Of a stretch of DNA of 10,238 nucleotides, positions 7,701 through 10,238 are shown piece by piece. Origin of the DNA: Clostridiales bacterium (lineage in GTDB: Bacteria > Bacillota > Clostridia > Oscillospirales > UBA644); NCBI GenBank assembly GCA_003343705.1, contig QAKR01000021.1, positions 1-10,238 on the forward strand, written 5' to 3'. Within the stretch, counting starts at the first letter, position 1; each line of letters opens with the position of its first letter. The position numbers were made by a program, and so were the translations under genes. The notes beneath the pieces were generated by a model, which saw only the letters and a program-made list of their open reading frames with translations, had not been told where the DNA came from and did not search any database.

Positions 7701-8825
7701 GATTGTGATATTCCGGAAGATGAAGAAGAGGAAAATCTGGAGAATATATCGAAAAAAATCTGTGAATTGCTGGCAGGAAAGTTTGGCAATCAGAAACAGT
7801 CGGATCTCTTAGGTCGTTTGCAGGAAGTATATCATCGATATAGAGGCGCTTTGCTGGAATATCAGATCACTTTAAAGACACTTTTCGCTTCTCGTGATGA
7901 AGAGACAGGCTTTCAGGATATGAGCATGAAACGGATCGACATTGCAGGGAAATATCGAGGCACAGCAGTCACTTTCACTCAGATGATCCAGCAGATGAAA
8001 GATGATGCAGAAATTCAGAAGAAGCTGCTGAGTGAAAAAGACCGTGAACTGTTTGAAGATATCCTCAGTAACACGATCAGCAAAAAAATACGTGCTAAAA
8101 TACTGGACAGCAAACGCTGGGTCGAGAAAATGAATGATTTGATGGAATCTATGCAGACTTCAAGCGGACTGACTTTGAGCCTGCGGTGGAAAAACAAGCG
8201 TGCAGAAAAGGAAGATCAGCTGGACACTAAAGCGCTTGTAGATCTTCTTCAGAAAGATGCAGACATCATGCGGGCGGAAGAAGCAGCGCAGTTGTCCAGG
8301 CATTTCCGCTCTAAGATCGAAGCGGCTCGCCGGCTTACGGATGACAGTTCTAATCTGCAGTCATTTCATGCGATCATGCGTGAGATCCTGGACTATCGCC
8401 AATGGTTTGAATTCCAGCTGGAATGTCAGAAGACCGGAGAAAAAAAGAAAGAACTTACGAATAGAGTATTCTTCACCTTCAGCGGTGGTGAAAAGGCCAT
8501 GGCAATGTACGTGCCTTTGTTTTCTGCGGTCGTTGCGAAATATGCAGGTGCCAGACCGGATGCACCACGACTGATATCGCTGGACGAGGCATTTGCAGGC
8601 GTAGATGAAACAAATATACGGGATATGTTCCGTCTGATGGTGGAATTTGGTTTTAATTTTATGATCAACTCTCAGATTTTGTGGGGTGATTACGATACGG
8701 TTCCAGGAGTGGCTATTTATCAGTTGATCCGTCCGGAAAATGTAAAATATGTTACAGTGATCCGGTATATTTGGAACGGTGAGGTGAAGCGGATGATCAC
8801 AGGAACAGAAGGAGTTTCATCATGA
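4722..8825 (+). CDS. jetC: JetC, Wadjet type I MukB-like SMC ATPase (1367 aa)
   Basis: ATPase motor of the Wadjet complex, TIGR02680-like. Two copies with JetA and JetB form a loop-extruding machine that samples DNA size and presents small circles to JetD. The N-terminal head has Walker A GANGSGKS (34-41). The C-terminal head has the ABC signature FSGGEKA (1253-1259), Walker B LISLDE (1284-1289, with D1288 and E1289) and a following AGVD D-loop. Between them are glutamate/lysine/glutamine-rich coiled coils (about 275-400, 440-495, 540-580 and 735-1115) around a more globular section (about 590-730) that should hold the hinge. The single full-length frame has both ATP half-sites intact. ATGs stand at 4719 and 4722; GGAGG (4712-4716) is better spaced for 4722. 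This is not the housekeeping SMC: the head sequence, length and neighbours fit the Muk/Jet class. The stop overlaps jetD (ATGA). Confidence 0.95.
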   Translation: MNSKWQLSRVGLVDFWYYDEEEFSFRDGRMLLRGANGSGKSVTMQSFIPLLLDGNMRPERLDPFGSNARKMENYLLEEGDEREERTGYLYMELKRQESDEYLTLGIGLRARKNKKMDSWYFSITDGRRIGIDFYLYKEQQEKIVYTKRELANRIGDGGCVIESQREYADMVNRLLFGFETREEYKELLDLLIQLRTPKLSKDFKPTVINEILSGSLQTLSEDDLRPMSEAIENMDSIKTNLDVLQEGVSAAEQIKKVYDQYNEIVLCDKALIYQNVCGEFRDLQKKTNNLQQDIERHKEEETQESEHLETLQREEEVLQEEWNSLADSDAAKLKDTEEKLRMQQKTADENSRQKKQQEEEKNQKLRETELMIRESEERSDGYWRQVEKALLEMEEETQEIPYDDIGFLKKELMASKGESYQFLTHVQTWKDYCIILEQGKEKLQEEYNCRERYSKAMEDLDRSRRDVDQAERILRQHENQLHETKQELIEKIYSWNKDNQEIRLEDDGVLRDMNRNIDGYQTSSDYWAIRNLWKPAYEMRERQLSRMTADQEWKIKAASEELQSTEKELQNWIDRLDPEPECDEATTASRKALDEKNIPYLPFYKIVDFDTSLSEEVKGMLEEALLRMGVLDALIISSQYREQVMQMDPGLCDKYLFTDAAEVQTNLMTALHIDEEKNSILLYQTVSSILSSIGWNGSDAETWIDAQGNYKLGILEGTVTKQRKPKFIGTLARLRYREAKIRELQEKCAVQKDVLGSLQHELEQLQECSRTLNEEWMGFPKEGDLKLATREYERQEEKLDHLQDIVQMKRESAEEERKQLDTVSMKVQEVCTKCNLKASLEVFRDVLDKLQHYGDLLRDLQIYYANYVKEMEQLTLQKNWQEELEQDLDEIRYESGKIEKERRRITESLDSVLEQLKLTDYEAVKERLDHCVMRLQQIPKERESSAAARSRLQTELKQLSEMLEQTEKEKNDILIRRDWLKQTFEEEYRLGYVDCDIPEDEEEENLENISKKICELLAGKFGNQKQSDLLGRLQEVYHRYRGALLEYQITLKTLFASRDEETGFQDMSMKRIDIAGKYRGTAVTFTQMIQQMKDDAEIQKKLLSEKDRELFEDILSNTISKKIRAKILDSKRWVEKMNDLMESMQTSSGLTLSLRWKNKRAEKEDQLDTKALVDLLQKDADIMRAEEAAQLSRHFRSKIEAARRLTDDSSNLQSFHAIMREILDYRQWFEFQLECQKTGEKKKELTNRVFFTFSGGEKAMAMYVPLFSAVVAKYAGARPDAPRLISLDEAFAGVDETNIRDMFRLMVEFGFNFMINSQILWGDYDTVPGVAIYQLIRPENVKYVTVIRYIWNGEVKRMITGTEGVSS

Positions 8826-10123
8826 AAGAAGATGAAAAGAGAAATTTGCTGTTAAACGAATGTGTCCGATATTTAAAAAAGTCTAGTGCATTTCAAAAGC
8901 TGCTTGCCGGTTTCAGGGAAAAATATCGCAGTCTGGGACACTGGGGCGGTACGGTGGTTTTAAAAGAACTGTCCCGTGAGGAAAGAATGGATCTTGGCGG
9001 ATTCCTTGCAAAAGATTTGCTGAAGAAGGATGATGTGCGTATCACGGCGTCGCAGATGGAAAAAGCTCTGAGCGGTACGCGGTTTGCCGAGTTGGAATGG
9101 GAGGAGATCCTGGAGCAGTATTTTGGCAGACCTTTGATTACGAAAAAAGCGGATCTTGCTGCAAAGAATACGCAGAAGGATGTTTTTTTCAAAGAAATCT
9201 TATCCTTGTTTGAGAATACGGGTGTTGGAGGATGGCTTCAAAGTGTTTTAACACGACATGCAGATGGGTATAGTCTGATCATGCAGCATTACCGTGAGGA
9301 TCCTTTGCAGCTAAAAAAAGAAATGCTGGACGTTTTACGTGCCGCAGAAGGTTTGCCTGCTATTGAGAAGGGTCAGCGGAGAAAACTTCTGGCGGTCTTT
9401 GCAGCAGAAATCACAGGGAATCCCCATGCATTCGATGACGGTACCTTTAAAGATAAGCTGTTGAGAGCTTTTTTGAAGAAGAAGACCGGGCTTCAGAAAA
9501 TGAGTGGAATGCCGGAAGCAGAATACAAAAAAGAACTGTATTATCAGGCGGGGATCATAAAGGATGAGCTCTCTAATGATGTTCTGGTGTACGGGATTTG
9601 TGGCTGGGACGATCAAGGAATCTCTCATGAGGGTCTGGAAGGGTTTTGCAGAAGACGGGAACCGGTCAGGCTGACACTACAGACAGTGGGGAATCTGAAG
9701 TCGATCGCAGGAACTGACCAAAGAGCTTATATAGTGGAGAACCCGGCTGTTTTTTCTGTTCTAGTCGATCGATATCCCGAAAAGTCTTTTGTCTGTGGTA
9801 ATGGACAGCTAAATCTGGCGACGTATATTTTGCTGGACAAGCTGGTGGAGACAACAAAGCTGTATTATGCAGGAGACTATGATCCGGAGGGACTTTTGAT
9901 CGCTCAGAATCTGAAACAGAGATACGAGGAAAAATTGATTATCTGGAACTATAATGTGGAATGGTATCAACGATACCATTCGGATGTTATTTTAAAAGAG
10001 ACCAGGTTGAAAAAGCTGGATAAAATATATGTGCAGGAATTGCTAAAACTCAAAGAATGCATAAAAAGAGAGAAGAAAGCTGCGTATCAGGAAGTGATGC
10101 TGCAGGGGTATGTGATCGACTAA
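8822..10123 (+). CDS. jetD: JetD, Wadjet type I TOPRIM nuclease (433 aa)
   Basis: Effector of the system, DUF3323/DUF2399 (TIGR02679-like), related to the A subunit of topoisomerase VI and Spo11. It is expected to make the double-strand cut in plasmid-sized circles after JetABC has extruded them. The C-terminal TOPRIM domain is clear: IVENPAVF with the catalytic glutamate at E306, then YYAGDYDPEGLLIA with D352, D354 and E356, the D-x-D metal-binding motif. The N-terminal half is helical and charged, fitting the arm and CAP-like domains; I do not assign a CAP active-site residue. AAGGAG (8809-8814) lies seven bases before the ATG, which overlaps the jetC stop by four bases. The stop codon is followed after one base by a terminator, so this is the last gene of the operon. 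Length and motif set look complete. Confidence 0.95.
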   Translation: MKEDEKRNLLLNECVRYLKKSSAFQKLLAGFREKYRSLGHWGGTVVLKELSREERMDLGGFLAKDLLKKDDVRITASQMEKALSGTRFAELEWEEILEQYFGRPLITKKADLAAKNTQKDVFFKEILSLFENTGVGGWLQSVLTRHADGYSLIMQHYREDPLQLKKEMLDVLRAAEGLPAIEKGQRRKLLAVFAAEITGNPHAFDDGTFKDKLLRAFLKKKTGLQKMSGMPEAEYKKELYYQAGIIKDELSNDVLVYGICGWDDQGISHEGLEGFCRRREPVRLTLQTVGNLKSIAGTDQRAYIVENPAVFSVLVDRYPEKSFVCGNGQLNLATYILLDKLVETTKLYYAGDYDPEGLLIAQNLKQRYEEKLIIWNYNVEWYQRYHSDVILKETRLKKLDKIYVQELLKLKECIKREKKAAYQEVMLQGYVID

Positions 10124-10124
10124 T

Positions 10125-10155
10125 GGGAGGCTTGCGAAAGCGGGCTTCTTTTTTT
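10125..10155 (+). terminator. jet operon terminator
   Basis: Intrinsic terminator: an 11-bp stem of 10125-10135 with 10140-10150, several G-U pairs, GAAA loop (10136-10139) and a seven-T run (10149-10155). The stem begins one base after the jetD stop codon. Loop, 3' arm and U-tract match the rRNA terminator exactly. The 5' arm (GGGAGGCTTGC versus AAGAAGTTCGC) differs at five sites, all transitions that keep pairing. Confidence 0.9.
10134..10154 (+). repeat. Direct repeat copy 2 (terminator half)
   Basis: Exact 21-base copy of 293-313, in the same orientation, at the far edge of the island. With copy 1 it brackets about 9.8 kb holding abiEi-abiEii and jetABCD. It may be a trace of integration or recombination, or only a terminator type common in this genome. 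Confidence 0.93.
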
Positions 10156-10238
10156 ATAACAAAATGATGAAAGGAAACTCACTGAGTTAACTGAAAAGTA
10201 CTTTAAATTCAAAAAACAATCATCGAATGTGAAGTAGT
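10156..10238. other. AT-rich tail with no gene seen
   Basis: These 83 bases after the last terminator hold no convincing coding start, RNA or promoter. No group II intron domain V or VI is visible, so the tail does not supply the missing intron 3' end. Confidence 0.6.

Noticed and set aside
4722..8825. Housekeeping chromosomal SMC or RecN/SbcC
   Set aside because: The jetA, jetB and jetD neighbours, overlapping starts, size and FSGGEKA/LISLDEAFAGVD head fit the Wadjet JetC class better.
10124..10238. 3' end of the group II intron (domains V and VI)
   Set aside because: Only the jet terminator and AT-rich sequence are present; no domain V hairpin could be found, so the idea that the intron carries the whole island as cargo is not supported here.
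1..10238. CRISPR arrays, insertion sequences, integrases or tRNA genes
   Set aside because: No regular spaced repeats, transposase or recombinase motifs, or tRNA-like T-arm with acceptor pairing were seen on either strand.

Overview
The window reads as a chromosomal segment of a low-to-mid GC Firmicute, most likely a Clostridia member of the Lachnospiraceae type. Support comes from the 23S tail and 5S sequence, strong purine-rich ribosome binding sites, near-consensus sigma-A promoters and U-tract terminators. The assignment is by eye; no search was run.

Positions 1-313 are the end of an rRNA operon: the last ~68 bases of 23S rRNA, a short spacer, a complete 5S rRNA and a strong GAAA-loop terminator. 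Directly behind the terminator, 316-378 folds like the 5' end of a bacterial group II intron (group IIC-like), a class known to insert behind terminators. Only this stub is present.

From 379 to 10155 all genes lie on the + strand and form a two-module defence island. Module 1 (379-1999) is a type IV toxin-antitoxin system, abiEi-abiEii. It has a consensus promoter flanked and overlapped by two equal 7-13-7 inverted repeats that look like AbiEi operators. Module 2 (about 2001-10155) is a complete type I Wadjet system, jetA-jetB-jetC-jetD. The four genes overlap tightly, so they are probably translationally coupled. JetA, JetB and JetC are expected to form an SMC complex (kleisin, KITE and ATPase subunits) that extrudes DNA loops. 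JetD is the TOPRIM nuclease that cuts small circular DNA such as plasmids. Catalytic motifs are intact in JetC and JetD, and no frameshift is seen.

The island ends one base after the jetD stop codon in a terminator. Its loop, 3' arm and first six U-tract bases repeat the rRNA terminator exactly over 21 bases (293-313 and 10134-10154). The 5' arms differ only by pairing-preserving transitions. The island is therefore bracketed by two related terminators, one carrying a group II intron stub. This suggests, without proving, that the rRNA terminator served as an entry point for accessory DNA. The last ~83 bases (10156-10238) are AT-rich with no gene seen.
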